Source of the DNA: Pilasporangium apinafurcum
Taxonomy: Eukaryota > Oomycota > Peronosporomycetes > Pythiales > Pythiaceae
DNA length: 64,000 bases
Reading direction: 5' to 3'
NCBI GenBank assembly: GCA_001600495.1
Contig: BCKE01000043.1
Coordinates: 1-64,000, forward strand
Shown: positions 10,685 to 21,847 of the stretch, one piece after another
How positions within the stretch are numbered: position 1 is the first letter of the stretch
Layout of the letters: each line of letters opens with the position of its first letter
Notes under the pieces: model-generated
Seen by the model: only the letters and a program-made list of their open reading frames with translations
Databases searched by the model: none
What the model was told of the DNA's origin: nothing
Position numbers and translations under genes: made by a program

Positions 10685-12100
10685 ATGGCGCCTCCAATCG
10701 CCAATGGCAGCTCCATTGGCTTCCTTCCGGAGGATTGGACAGACACCGACCAGCAGATCATCGAATGTCTATTGTTGTCACAGGAAGCAGAGATCGATCA
10801 CGCTATTCCAGATCCAGATTCGATGACATCGGTGCAGAATACGGCTAGAAAGGACAAGATAATGACGAAGAAAGCTAGCAGCGACACTACTGGGAAGACG
10901 AAGAAGCGAAAGTATCGACGACGGGTGTCACAGGATGCAAAGAAGATGAAGCATCGTGAGGTACAGAGGAAATTTATGCAACGAAAAAAGGTGAGACGCT
11001 CCTCGAAGTGCTCTTTTTTCACTCAATCAATGGCAGTTCTGATATTGAACACGTAAAATTAAGGAAACTTTGTTAGAAGTGAAGCGACTGATTTCTGGGA
11101 TGGAAAAGCAAATACAACTATTGCAACTGACAACGGAGCAAGCTTCATTGGAATCTGAGAACTCGATCTTACGGATGCAGTTTAATATTCAATCGTCTCC
11201 TCCATGTCGCACGATCGAGGAATTTCAACGGATCGTTAAGGTTTGGCTATTACATCTCTTTGCTTATGTCCTGCAAGGTCTCTTTTAGTAAAATCTGGGT
11301 ATATGCTTCACCGTGTAATTTATAGGAGGAGAAGACAGTCGTCCAGAGTAACTTTGTTCCGTTAACTGAAGAGGGTTGGCAAGATGTGCTTTATCAGACA
11401 CAGTTAATCATCGACGATATCTGGTCGGATACGTCTACTTTCCAGACAACAGGTACAAGTGTCTTGGGCTGGAGCGATCGACGCAAAATCGAGAACTCTG
11501 GGATTAAGTTTACTCTTTCCAAGACGTTTGGACATGTTTGTGCAGAGGATCTACTAAACAAAACTTGGGACAAATTGGCCACTGACGGGTACTCGAGTTT
11601 CTTCAGCCCTGCCGTACATATCAGCGTACGTACTCATGGAAACAGTCAGTAACTATATTGTTTTCTGCATTTATCTCACTCTGTTTTGTATTTATGTGTT
11701 ACTACTGCAGCTCCATTTGCTGCAGCAAGTCAATGAGAACGCATACATTGTGTATCGTGCCATTTCCAATGCCCAAACGAATCGCATCTCGCGCGCAGTA
11801 GAAATTATAGGCCGAGTTCGTCGTGGAGAAGACTTTGTACTCTTCAATAAGACCTACGACAGTGCCGGTGTGCAGCAGTTCCTGGGGGAACCGAATTCGT
11901 GGTCGAGATCCATCTCCACTATCCGATTCGCTCCCCTCAGTCCATTGAATCCAGAAACGGGATGCACTGTGCATTATGGCGGCACCTATGGGAATATCAC
12001 AACCTGTGGGGTGAAATATTGGATCATGGAAGCACTTTTCTTCGTACTGCGATTCGAGAACGCCATGATCCGCCCAATGTTTGTACTAAGTGCCCTTTAG
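10685..12100 (+). CDS. bZIP-like protein with START-like C-terminal domain, paralogue 3
   Basis: Exons 10685-10990, 11064-11240, 11326-11625 and 11711-12100 give 390 residues. It is the most diverged of the three tandem copies but keeps the EDWTDTDQQIIE opening, the basic region MKHREVQRKFMQRKK, the heptad coil (LISGMEKQIQLLQL) and the C-terminal domain (GWSDRRKIE; VHYGGTYG). Exon 3 is again 300 bp. An extra run of lysines and arginines before the basic region could act as nuclear localisation signal. The spacing between the three genes is 580-725 bp, enough for separate promoters. Function is inferred from the family only. Confidence 0.75.
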
Positions 12101-12346
12101 CCTTTAGTCCTCACATGTGCTATACCATGCGTGGTATAAATGGGGAATAAAGGTTAACCCAATGTAACTTAATCAACGTTGTACTGTACGACTTTTGACA
12201 AGCAATACCAATTAATGTGTCGTTTACTGTATTCACTTCTTTTGCAGTACTGATGGTTTTATCAATTCCAGGAACTTCCTATCCTTCAACTTAGAGCCGA
12301 CTGTATCACTCCATTTGGTACTTGTGTCTCCAATCCACTCGCGACG

Positions 12347-13981
12347 ATGCGTGTGCGAACGTACGGTCACCTCGCTGCTGCAGCATCCAAAGCGATGGGG
12401 ACACGAAATATTAGCACGCGTGTACAATCACTCGGCACTAACGTCTTCGCTGAGATCTCGCAGCTTGCGGCTGAACACGGAGCTGTCAATCTTGGCCAGG
12501 GCTTCCCCTCCTTCCACACTCCCGAGTGCGTCACCTGATTGTATTCATAGGCTTATGAATGTTTTGGCTTATTCGCTATATCTGTCTCCTGTAGCTTTGT
12601 TAAACAGGCAGCGATAGACGCCATCAACGCCAATCACAACCAGTACACGCGTCCTGGAGGTCAGATCGAATATGCGACGGTCTTGGCAGATATGTACTCG
12701 CCCCTCTTGAATCGTCAATTGGATCCGATGAAGGAAGTCGTGACTTTTAATGGCGGTCAAGAAGGAATCTCAGCGATCATGAATGCACTTCTCGAACCGG
12801 TGGGTGAGATAACGATGGTTGCTATTTAATGCAAACCTATATTCTTAATGTCTTCCTTTTGTAATATTACGAGTAGGGTGATGAAGTTGTGACGTTTGAG
12901 CCCTACTTTGACGCGTACAAGACGGTGTCGACGCTTCTCAACCTAAAAACGATTGGAATTCCCTTCGAGATGACTCCAGAAAAGCGAAAGGAATTTCTTA
13001 GCACAAAAACTTCCGCCACTTTTTCTTCGAGCGATTTCCAGATTAATCTTTCGAAACTGGACCAAATCATCACTCCCAAGACGAAGATGCTCGTGCTGAA
13101 CACGCCGCATAATCCCACTGGAAAGGTGTTTTCGCGTCAAGAGCTGGAGCAGATCGCGGAGGTTTTGGAGCGTTATCCGCACGTGGTCATTCTCACTGAT
13201 GAAGTATACGAGTTTATGTGCTACGACGGGCTCAAGCACGAGCGACTCGCCTCGCTTCCTGGATTCTTTGATCGTACTATCTCTTTGTTCAGCGCCGGGA
13301 AGACTTTTTCGTGCACTGGTTGGCGTGTCGGCTACGCCATCTGTCCCGAGCATTTCGCGGGAGCAATCACTAAAGCCCACAGCATCGTGACCTTCTGCGG
13401 CACCACACCGCTTGAAGTAGCCTTGGCGTCGAGCTTTAAGCAAGCGCAAACTAACGGATATCTTGACGAACTCAACGCGACGTTGGAGGTAATTTGCTTG
13501 TTCTGAATCTTTTTGTGTTTGAGAAATAATTATTGCGCACTATACTCACTAGCATATCATAAAATCCATTGCAGGCCAAACGCAACCGACTCGTAACGGC
13601 ACTTCACGAAGCCAATTGGCGACCAATTGTTCCACAGGGAGGGTATTTTGTCTGCTGCAACGTCACAAACCTTCCGTTTTTCCAGGAATTTGCCGACATC
13701 GAAATTACCGACGACTTGCAAATGCAGGTAGCATGTGATTCATTCTGTGTATTGCCTTTTTTGCCTGTGATTCGGCTCTAATCTAACATTTTATTCTACA
13801 GTCTTACCCAGACTACCAGTTTGCTTACAAGCTCTGCAAGGAAGCGAAGTTGGCGGTGATCCCGACGTCGCCGTTCTACACGCACGCGGCAAACCAGTTG
13901 TCACCAGGCATCGTTCGTCTCGCCTTTTGCAAGGACGATAAGACGCTAGACGATGCCATTCGTGTGATTTCATCACTTTGA
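12347..13981 (+). CDS. Kynurenine--oxoglutarate transaminase / cysteine-S-conjugate beta-lyase
   Basis: Five exons (12347-12525, 12595-12799, 12877-13488, 13575-13727, 13802-13981) give 442 residues, normal for class I/II PLP aminotransferases of the KAT group. The enzyme moves the amino group of kynurenine or glutamine to an oxo acid. Diagnostic stretches are VNLGQGFPSF near residue 48, NTPHNPTGKV, LTDEVYEFM, and the PLP-lysine block SAGKTFSCTGWRVGY. The first 30 residues (MRVRTYGHLAAAASKAMGTR) are basic and lack acidic residues, which suggests a mitochondrial presequence, although PLP transaminases of this group are found in both cytosol and mitochondria. The gene ends 36 bp from the end of the convergent helicase gene. 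Confidence 0.9.
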
Positions 13982-14017
13982 TATTCGCAATGTACAGAAT
14001 TGTAGAGTTTCCCTCAC

Positions 14018-17000
14018 CTAGAAGTTGGTTGAAATAATGTACGCGTGAATCTGCTTGGCGCTCTCTTCGGAGAGCCATGGTAACATCCGCCGCCAATGCA
14101 TCTCGTTAAACTTCTTTATTGGAACTTGCGCCACGGAGAAATTGTGAAAACGAAAGCTCAGAGACAGCGCACTGCCGTAAGAGAGCACTGGGATTGACAG
14201 GAAAAACGCCAGACGTGATGGGAAGGCAGGATCAACATCTTCAGCGGGAATTGCTGTTGTCGTTGCTGCTATTGGGAATAGCGATGGCAAACTGTACCCT
14301 TGATCCTTTTCCTGTCTACATAGTACATAAAACTATCGAATTAGTTTTCTTAGTAATCATTGACATATATCCCCACAGCACACGTACATGGCAATCCGCT
14401 GCAATTGCTCACAAATCGTGTCAGTGCTTGATTGCACGATAACTTCAACTATTGTACTCCTCATCATTTGTTGCAGTTCTCGACTATACTGATGTGGATT
14501 TTCCAATTGGATAATGACGAGTAGTTTCTTAAAAATTCCCATTACGGGACGAATTCGTGGATGCTGCTGAACGTCACCTCCCAGTGCTTCCTGCTCTAGC
14601 TGACAAAATTCTCGAAACAGAAGCCAGATCACACCAACGCGAGCACTGAGAAGGAGATCTGCTTCTAGGGAGTTCACTATGTCAACTGATACAGAGACAT
14701 ACTTTGTCGACACGAGTTGGCGAAACATAGTGGATTGAGAGAAAGACGGGCTGACAATAATGCGAGCATTGGGTCCCTGTGCTGCTGCTTCATTCCTTGA
14801 GTCTGTTAAATCGATCAGCTGCGACTTCTTTGATTGAAACGTACTGGTTGAAGATAGTAAGCTGAAAGAAGGAATAACTGCAGTAGCATTTGTAGCTCCA
14901 GAATCCTCCTTTTCTAAAGTAACTGCAGGCGGTTGCACTGATAGTTTTGCTGCATGCATGGCCATAGATGCAGAACGCTGAACCTCCAAGACGCGGGCTT
15001 GCTGTCGTTCCCGAAGTTTTTGTAGTGCCTTCAGGCGATTCTCTTCGATTCGTTTTTGAATCAGTTGTTGTTCATTTTCACAATCTACATTATCTCCAAT
15101 TGTCTCAATTACTTGAGCATCACTTCGATTCGTTGCTGACGAGTTCTTGTTGTTTGGCAACTGTATTTGCACATTTGATAATAAATTAAAGCTTGGTGGA
15201 TCCGGCTCTGGAGCTTCAAAGTCATCATCTTCTGCTCGCATAACTCCACAGTAACCTGGACCAGCAGATACTGTCGCTACATGAAGATTCGAAACGTTAG
15301 CAACTTCTCTCTCGCTTGCATCGCATACCGTTGTTCTCTCTGTTGTTTCAACTGCCACCAATGAAGAATCCACGCAAGGGGAAGACGAGGCTATGCATCC
15401 ATCCGATGCTGATAAGGCACCTGGTGATATTGAATGCTCTTGGGTTGGCAAGGAAGCAGTGGGTTCCTTCAGTCGCTGTAAACACGAGTTAAGTACTCCG
15501 TCGGCTGGAATAGCTCCCAAAGTTCGTCCACGACGAAGGAAAATAGGCGTATTCTGAGACTCTAGCAATGATTGTGCGTAAATAGCTCGCATGTCTCCAG
15601 GTGAGCTATACTTCCTGGATTTGGATACAGTAGGTGTGGCTTCTCGACCATTTGGTGTCAGTGGCGAGTAGATCAACTGAGAAGAATCATTAATAAACGA
15701 GTCCTCCTGGTCATCGTCCTCTAAATCGTCATCATCGTATTCATCGTCATTGTCATCGTCTCCTCGCACTTCTACATCGTCTTCAATAAACATTTTTGCT
15801 ATGGCACGAGCTTGTTTCTTCCTCCCTTCTGCGTACTGTTCCGATCGTTTGATTCTCTTGCCCCATAGAGACCTTGGACCAGAGCTAGCGCTTCGCCCCT
15901 TTGGTGTTGATTGAGATGCGTCATACTTGCGTTTCAAGCGACGAAACTTTCGGAATTTTTTGTCTGAATCCGGATCCGCTGGAGAAAGTAGCAACGCACT
16001 AGGCGACGATATGTTACACTTGTTGCTATCATTTGCGATCTGCTGCACCATTGGCTGACATTTTGCTTTTTGTTGTAGCTCGTTCAATTGTTCCTGAGTT
16101 ATCTCTCGTAATGCTTTTGAGTTGCGATGCAAGGAACAATACACTAGGAACAATGTCGTCTCATCGTCTTCTTCCAATTGCTTTTCTTGCACCATTTTGA
16201 ACTGCGCATGCGCTGCGCAGCTGACATGGAACGCTACAAGACAACGCTTGTGAGCACACTGGATGATACCAAATCCTTTTTGCGAGTGACATATGGAGCA
16301 TTGAAGTGTGCGTCGATCTGGATCCAACGTTTTTAGTGACCCTAGCGCCAAAACATCTCCGTGTGGTTGTAATCGGAGCTCTGGAATCCATATAAAGCAC
16401 TGAATATGGACCCAGTGACCACAAAATGTTCTTTTGACGGCTCCACCTCGGATGGGACATAGATGACACTTTATGCATTTAGTCTCCTGCGGCGAAGCAC
16501 AGAAATCACAAAACCATTTCCCGATTGGTACTTCTTTAATACCGTAACAAAACTGATGGACTGGGACGTTGCACCCGTCACAAAACACGATCGGATCATC
16601 ATCGTAGGACTCTGCTATCCTGCAAACAGAACAGCACTCGCTATCATCTGGTTTGTCCTCAACGACAGTCTCCTGTGGTTGCAGGGGCGATTTGGTCATA
16701 TCTATAATGCTCACATTAATATCACTTCGGGCATTATAGGTCTTGGGCAATTCAAGAGCCTTTTCGGCGGTTGCGTCATTGGTTTTACATGAATCAATTG
16801 CATCTGCAGTCTCCATCTGTATGGTTAAATCGATCTCATTAACATCGGAAGGGAGAAATGTGACTTCGGTATCGTTATTAGCTTCCCCGAGTTCATTTGA
16901 TTTTCTCAAAGACAACGATCTCTTCGTCTTCCGTGCGGTTTCCGCACCGTCAACGTGATCTGCCGATGCAGTTAGCATATCGGATGCAAAATACACTAGA

Positions 17001-20000
17001 TCTTGGGGTAATGATGGCTGTGGATCCGCTGGTGTAGTTTGTATTGATGCCAGTGTCAGCAGCGGGGGTTCAGGAACGCAATTTTCTTTTGATGGAATCG
17101 GTTTGCCATCATTTTCTACTTCATCGAATTCGAGCCGACGAGTGATGCTGAGTTTTGGAAAAACTGGACGCACAAGTCCTACTTTCCTCCTCTCCTCTCG
17201 TTCACTTCCGGCAGGAAGGAGCTTGGTTTTTATCTCTGAAGACGGTGAAGACACCGCTGGTGCCAAAGATACAGATAATGTCGCCAATTCTTCTAGATTC
17301 TTCAATAACTTCTCCCCACGCTCTATTTCACTTTGCGCAATACGTGCCTGTTTCGAAGTTTTTGATTTGTCTTTAGTAACATCTACAACTGGACTCAAAC
17401 AAGTCGTGACAGCTGGCGATGATTGTGAAAGTGGATCCTTTACTTTAGTAGCAGAGGATTTCGGTTTGAACGTTGGATGGCACTCTGCTTTCTTCTTTGA
17501 TTGCTTGACCTGAACATCGTCTGCAGCGGGCTTCTCTGGTACTGGCTCAGTAAAATGAGGGCTGAAATGCATGCTACAGTCATCCATTATTTCGTTATCG
17601 TCTCCAACGTCTCCTTCATTTTTTCCCACGTCATTAACAATTGAAAATTGTTTACTCCGGGTCACGTGAATACCATTTGCGTCAACATCCATTGGAGTGG
17701 AAGCGATCCTTTCCTTTCTCTTTAAGGCGAGCGGCGACATATGTCCTTCGTTTCGCTCAGATTCATCGGCAGTAATAGCGTCGTCGTCATCGCTCGCGTC
17801 ACCGTTGAGGTCTATCACATCGTTTGCTTTACGGACCAAAGCACGAAGTGCTATTGATCGCTTCGAGTGTCCCACCAGAAACGTACCCCAATTTGTCCGC
17901 CGAGTTCGTATTAGATGGGCACGCTTTGTGGCCACTGGAAAGATTGTATTTCTCTCACTTGAGGCAAAACCGAACGGGAAATATTTCGTCTTTGCTATCG
18001 ACTTTTCAATTTCACTTAATTTCCATCCATTTGGGCCATCTTCTCCCATTAACACTGATTGGTGGCGAGACGAGCCACTAGAGTCAGTCTGCTTGCCAGC
18101 CACTTGAGAGCTATGGAACTCAGGAATCTGCATCTCAAGTTTACTCAGTTTAGGATAAATCCCCACTGGAATCATTCTCGGGCATTTCGCGAAGACAAAC
18201 TTGCTTTTGAAAGTGGTTAGCGCACGGCTGACAGTTTTAGCGGACGCTACGCTTCGAGCGAGTTTCTTTTCTTCGTCACCCTCAGTAACTAAAATAATGA
18301 CTTTCCCCACCCGCTTTCGACCAGTTCGACCCATGCGCTGAATCATTCGTACTGGTGAAGTCAGAGCATCAAATGACACAATCAGATCCACTTCACCGAT
18401 ATCCAAACCTTCCTCCGCGATGCAGGTAGCCACTAGGACGTTGAACTCTCCCGCTCGAAACTTTTTCACAATCTCTTGCTGCAACTTCTGAGATTGTCCT
18501 TTGCTTTCCTTTGACTTCCCTGATGCCCCTTGCCCCACAAATGGCTGGACCTTTAAGAGCGGTGCTATCTCGTTGAGTGCATTCACAATCTCAGTGACAC
18601 TAGCGCGGTACTGAGTAAACACAATTGCACGTGTACTCGATTTGCCCTGTGCGTGACGTTGAAAATGTTCATGAAGTATCTCTCGTAGCTTCATAAGCTT
18701 TGGATGAGAGCTGCTCCCACCTCCACGACCCACAGCATTTAGCCCCAGCACCAGCGCATGAAACTCCGAGGATTGTAACATCTCCTTTTTCGACCACGAG
18801 AGTCTCTCACCTCTCTCTCTCTCTTCCACCCACTGATCCACATAGTCTTTGAAACTGCTTACTCCGTGAACTGTGAGGAGATCTCTGGCGTGCAGCAAAC
18901 TCACCAAGAGTGCCAAGTCACTCTCAGCGCTTCGATTGGAACTGTACGTTGAGCTTTGGCGAAAGCGTTCGCGTGCTTGTAGCACGTACCATCGTGAAAG
19001 CTTATCCGGATCACGATATTGAATGATGTTTCCTGAGAATAGTCGGTGTACGATCCTGCGAAAGACCTTGAGAAACAGGCTCTTGATTTCTGTGATCTGC
19101 GAACTGAGGCTACATTTAATGACTTCCTCTTGTCGCGCGTGTGTGTATTTCTTCACATCATCGTCATCTGCGGACCTACTTTCAATATGGGAGATACGAA
19201 GATTCTTCACCACATCCTGAATGATATCAAACTTTGAGCCAGGAGTCGCCGACAGCGCCAATACACGGAAGAACTTCGTCTTCTTTTCAATTTCTTGAAT
19301 GACACAGCAGTACGCGTAGTTGCCTGTAGCTCGATGTGCTTCATCCACCACAACGCACACGAAATGTTCTGCCTTGCAGACGCCTTGGCGAAGATCGTTC
19401 TGCATACTCTGTGGAGTGCAGAAGAACACACGCTTGGTGTTCCACAGGACTTTGCGAATGCCTGGGGGTACATTGCCCTGCAGCTCTGCCGTGTTGGACA
19501 GCGGAATGGCCATGATCTCATGGCAGGCGCGCACTTGTTGAGCGACGAGAGGTTTTGTTGGGGCCATAAATACAATTTTTCCCTGCGGGAACCACCGGTA
19601 GAAGTTGTACATGACAACGGAGGCGATGAGCGTTTTACCGAGACCCGTTGGCAGCGATACGAGTGTGTTGTGATACAGCGCTTTCTCAGAAATAGTGAGT
19701 TGATACTCGCGGATAGGGTAATTAGTTGGGTAGACAAAGTGCTGCGCGGCTTCGCGGTCGATCTCGGGAAAATTGGAATGATCGACGATTTCCAAATAGC
19801 GCGTTTTTGCCTGTTCATCCTCACCAGAGCGTTGCCGCTGTGTCGCTGCAATGGGCCATGCGGATGCTGGTGCGGGTACGGTTGTTGTATTCATTGCGCG
19901 GTGTCTTGATCTGTTATTTCTTACAGGAAACTGTTGTCTGTAGGTGTTTGCTGATGAAGCAGTAGCTAAGGTCGTTGTGCTCACGGAAGTGGGTTGATAG

Positions 20001-20371
20001 GATGGTGCAACATTTTGATGTTGAGGCTGCTGCTGAAAGGCTAGCTTCTGGGTGGCAGGCGAAACAAACTGAAGCGTCGATTGCACCGTCTTCTTTACGT
20101 GGAGTGACGACTGTGAAGCAGCAGCAGAGAGCGAGTGGGTAGCCATTGCTGCCTCAAATATCTGGCCTTTGGGTGTTTTGCAGACCAAACACGTCACACG
20201 GGACTGATCATTCTGCAGCGTACATGACTTACACGCCCACGTGCCTATCACCGCCGTTGCTGGTTCATTGGTCCGTTTTTCTGTTGCTGCTTTTGCTGCT
20301 ATGCTCTGCAGATGCAGGGATTCGAGATCGTCGATCTTGGAGAGCAACTCATCGTCCCATTCCTCATCCAT
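14018..20371 (-). CDS. FANCM/Hef-type DNA helicase with RanBP2 and PHD zinc fingers
   Basis: A frame of about 2,000 codons (20371-14382) is followed by a likely last exon 14291-14018, whose 91-codon frame joins in phase through a GT-AG intron, giving about 2,087 residues. An RanBP2-type finger (CKSCTLQNDQSRVTCLVC) opens the protein. Next comes a FANCM/Mph1/Hef SF2 helicase at about residues 200-720: LPTGLGKTL, VVDEAH, LSATPG and the motif VI stretch QRMGRTGRKR. Around residues 1240-1410 is a PHD finger (CSVC... CDGCNVPVHQFC) followed by an extended PHD of BRPF/JADE type (CHLC... FHVSC). A long acidic run follows. FANCM remodels replication forks and D-loops; the PHD module would read histone tails. 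An ATG 42 bp upstream (20413) is an alternative start. No ERCC4 nuclease domain was seen. Confidence 0.85.
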
Positions 20372-20547
20372 CCTTCCTTTCTCCTTTTCGCTGGTCTGAC
20401 CTGACAATTTCAAACAGCGCTATATTTTTCACCAATAGTATGCGTTTAATAAACTTTTTATATCCAATAATAATGCAGGAGCATCGCAACTGTACTTGTC
20501 CACAGAGGTTACAAAAGCACCAAAAAGACAAGAGAAGACTGACGAGA
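20372..20547. promoter_or_regulatory. Shared divergent promoter
   Basis: About 176 bp separate the likely start codons of the helicase (minus) and the ELMO gene (plus). A CCAAT element lies at 20432-20436. The two genes must share regulatory DNA; this is inferred from spacing only. Confidence 0.4.
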
Positions 20548-21777
20548 ATGGCTCGAGACGGCGACTGCGGGGTGCTGTGCCGATATTTCTTCCCAGCACT
20601 CAAGGGGGAAGATGATGTGACCGGAGTGGAGGCACAGGAATCATCGCTGATGCTCTCTGTACATCCTACACTCGCGGAATTGCGTCGAAAATTTCCTTTT
20701 GAGGGCCAATATCATTTCCGACTTCAACATATGCTGGGAAATGGCTCATACTGCTGGATGGACTTAGTGGACAAGCAACGCGTTCTTCCAGTATCAGATC
20801 AGCGTGAGATCCGTGTTAAGGTGCTGCAACTGTTCTGTGAGTCCCAAGAGAGTGAGACCGACGACGAATCATTTGATGAAGATCATGCAGAAGGAAGCAT
20901 GTACGAAAAGGTTGATGTTGCGGAAGACCAGCAGTTTCAGAATTATTTCCGATGGCAGCACGCAAAGAACAGAGGTAATGATGCCTACGACCCATCCGGA
21001 GTGAATCACCAGCCACAGGACGTTGCAGGCGTACTCTTCGGCGTAAAAAAGGCGTTGACATCAAAGATGATGCAGTCGTCGATGGCTCAAACGCTACAGA
21101 AACGGTCAGCTAAAATGTGGGAAAAAGTTATGTCCGTGTCGTCCAGCGGGAGTGGAGCTATGAATGCTCCACCAACTGCCTCTACGCTAGCTCAACTAGC
21201 TAAACTTATGGGATCCATGAAGACACTGCTGCATGAGAGTAATCGCGAGCATGTGGATTTCCTAAATCGTCTTTGGGTGGCGTGTTTCGACACACAGCCG
21301 TTTGTGTTGCATGGACCAGCCTGGGAGCGTCTCGGATTTCGTTACGGGGATCCATTGAGAGAGATTCAATTTTTGCTCCCTTTACAGTGTTTGGTATTTT
21401 TCCACGAAGTACATCGCACGGTAGCTTTGCCGATTCTGAATGATCAAGCAATGCATAACCCAGAGACATACGCGTATGCCTTGGTCGGATCTAAAATTGC
21501 CTTTGTCGTGGCTGATATCCTTCAACTGAAGGACGGATCCTGTTTGGGATTAGAACGACCGTTCTGGCGACTCTTTGAAGATCCAATCGCGTTTTTCGAG
21601 CTCTACTGCATCGTCTTTCGCGCGTTTAATCAGTCGTGGAAGATGAATGCCAATAAATCTATTGAAATCGGTTTTCACTTGGACTACGCAGCCGATTTCG
21701 CCCAGGAATTACTTCGACGTGGTCCAGAAACGGTGCCCATGCTGGTAGAATACGCATATCAAATGCAGAATTGGTAA
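20548..21777 (+). CDS. DIX-like and ELMO domain protein
   Basis: A single exon of 409 residues from the ATG at 20548 (MARDGDCGVLCRYFFP). Earlier in-frame ATGs (20440, 20473) would overlap the divergent promoter and add a sequence without recognisable features. Residues about 20-95 resemble a DIX domain: a TLAELRRKFPFEGQYHFR strand pair, then YCWMDLVDKQRVLP and IRVKVLQLF. An acidic linker follows. An ELMO/CED-12 domain fills roughly residues 230-390 (HVDFLNRLWVACF, WERLGFRYGDPLREIQ, LQCLVFFHEVH). ELMO proteins act with Rac-type exchange factors or as ARF-family GAPs (ELMOD); DIX domains form head-to-tail polymers. The ELMO call is firm; the DIX call rests on pattern only. Confidence 0.75.
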   Translation: MARDGDCGVLCRYFFPALKGEDDVTGVEAQESSLMLSVHPTLAELRRKFPFEGQYHFRLQHMLGNGSYCWMDLVDKQRVLPVSDQREIRVKVLQLFCESQESETDDESFDEDHAEGSMYEKVDVAEDQQFQNYFRWQHAKNRGNDAYDPSGVNHQPQDVAGVLFGVKKALTSKMMQSSMAQTLQKRSAKMWEKVMSVSSSGSGAMNAPPTASTLAQLAKLMGSMKTLLHESNREHVDFLNRLWVACFDTQPFVLHGPAWERLGFRYGDPLREIQFLLPLQCLVFFHEVHRTVALPILNDQAMHNPETYAYALVGSKIAFVVADILQLKDGSCLGLERPFWRLFEDPIAFFELYCIVFRAFNQSWKMNANKSIEIGFHLDYAADFAQELLRRGPETVPMLVEYAYQMQNW

Positions 21778-21847
21778 TAAGACGAACAGAAAGGGTCGAA
21801 TCACCCCCTTTCATGTATAACAACAAAACAACCGAATATACTAAGCA

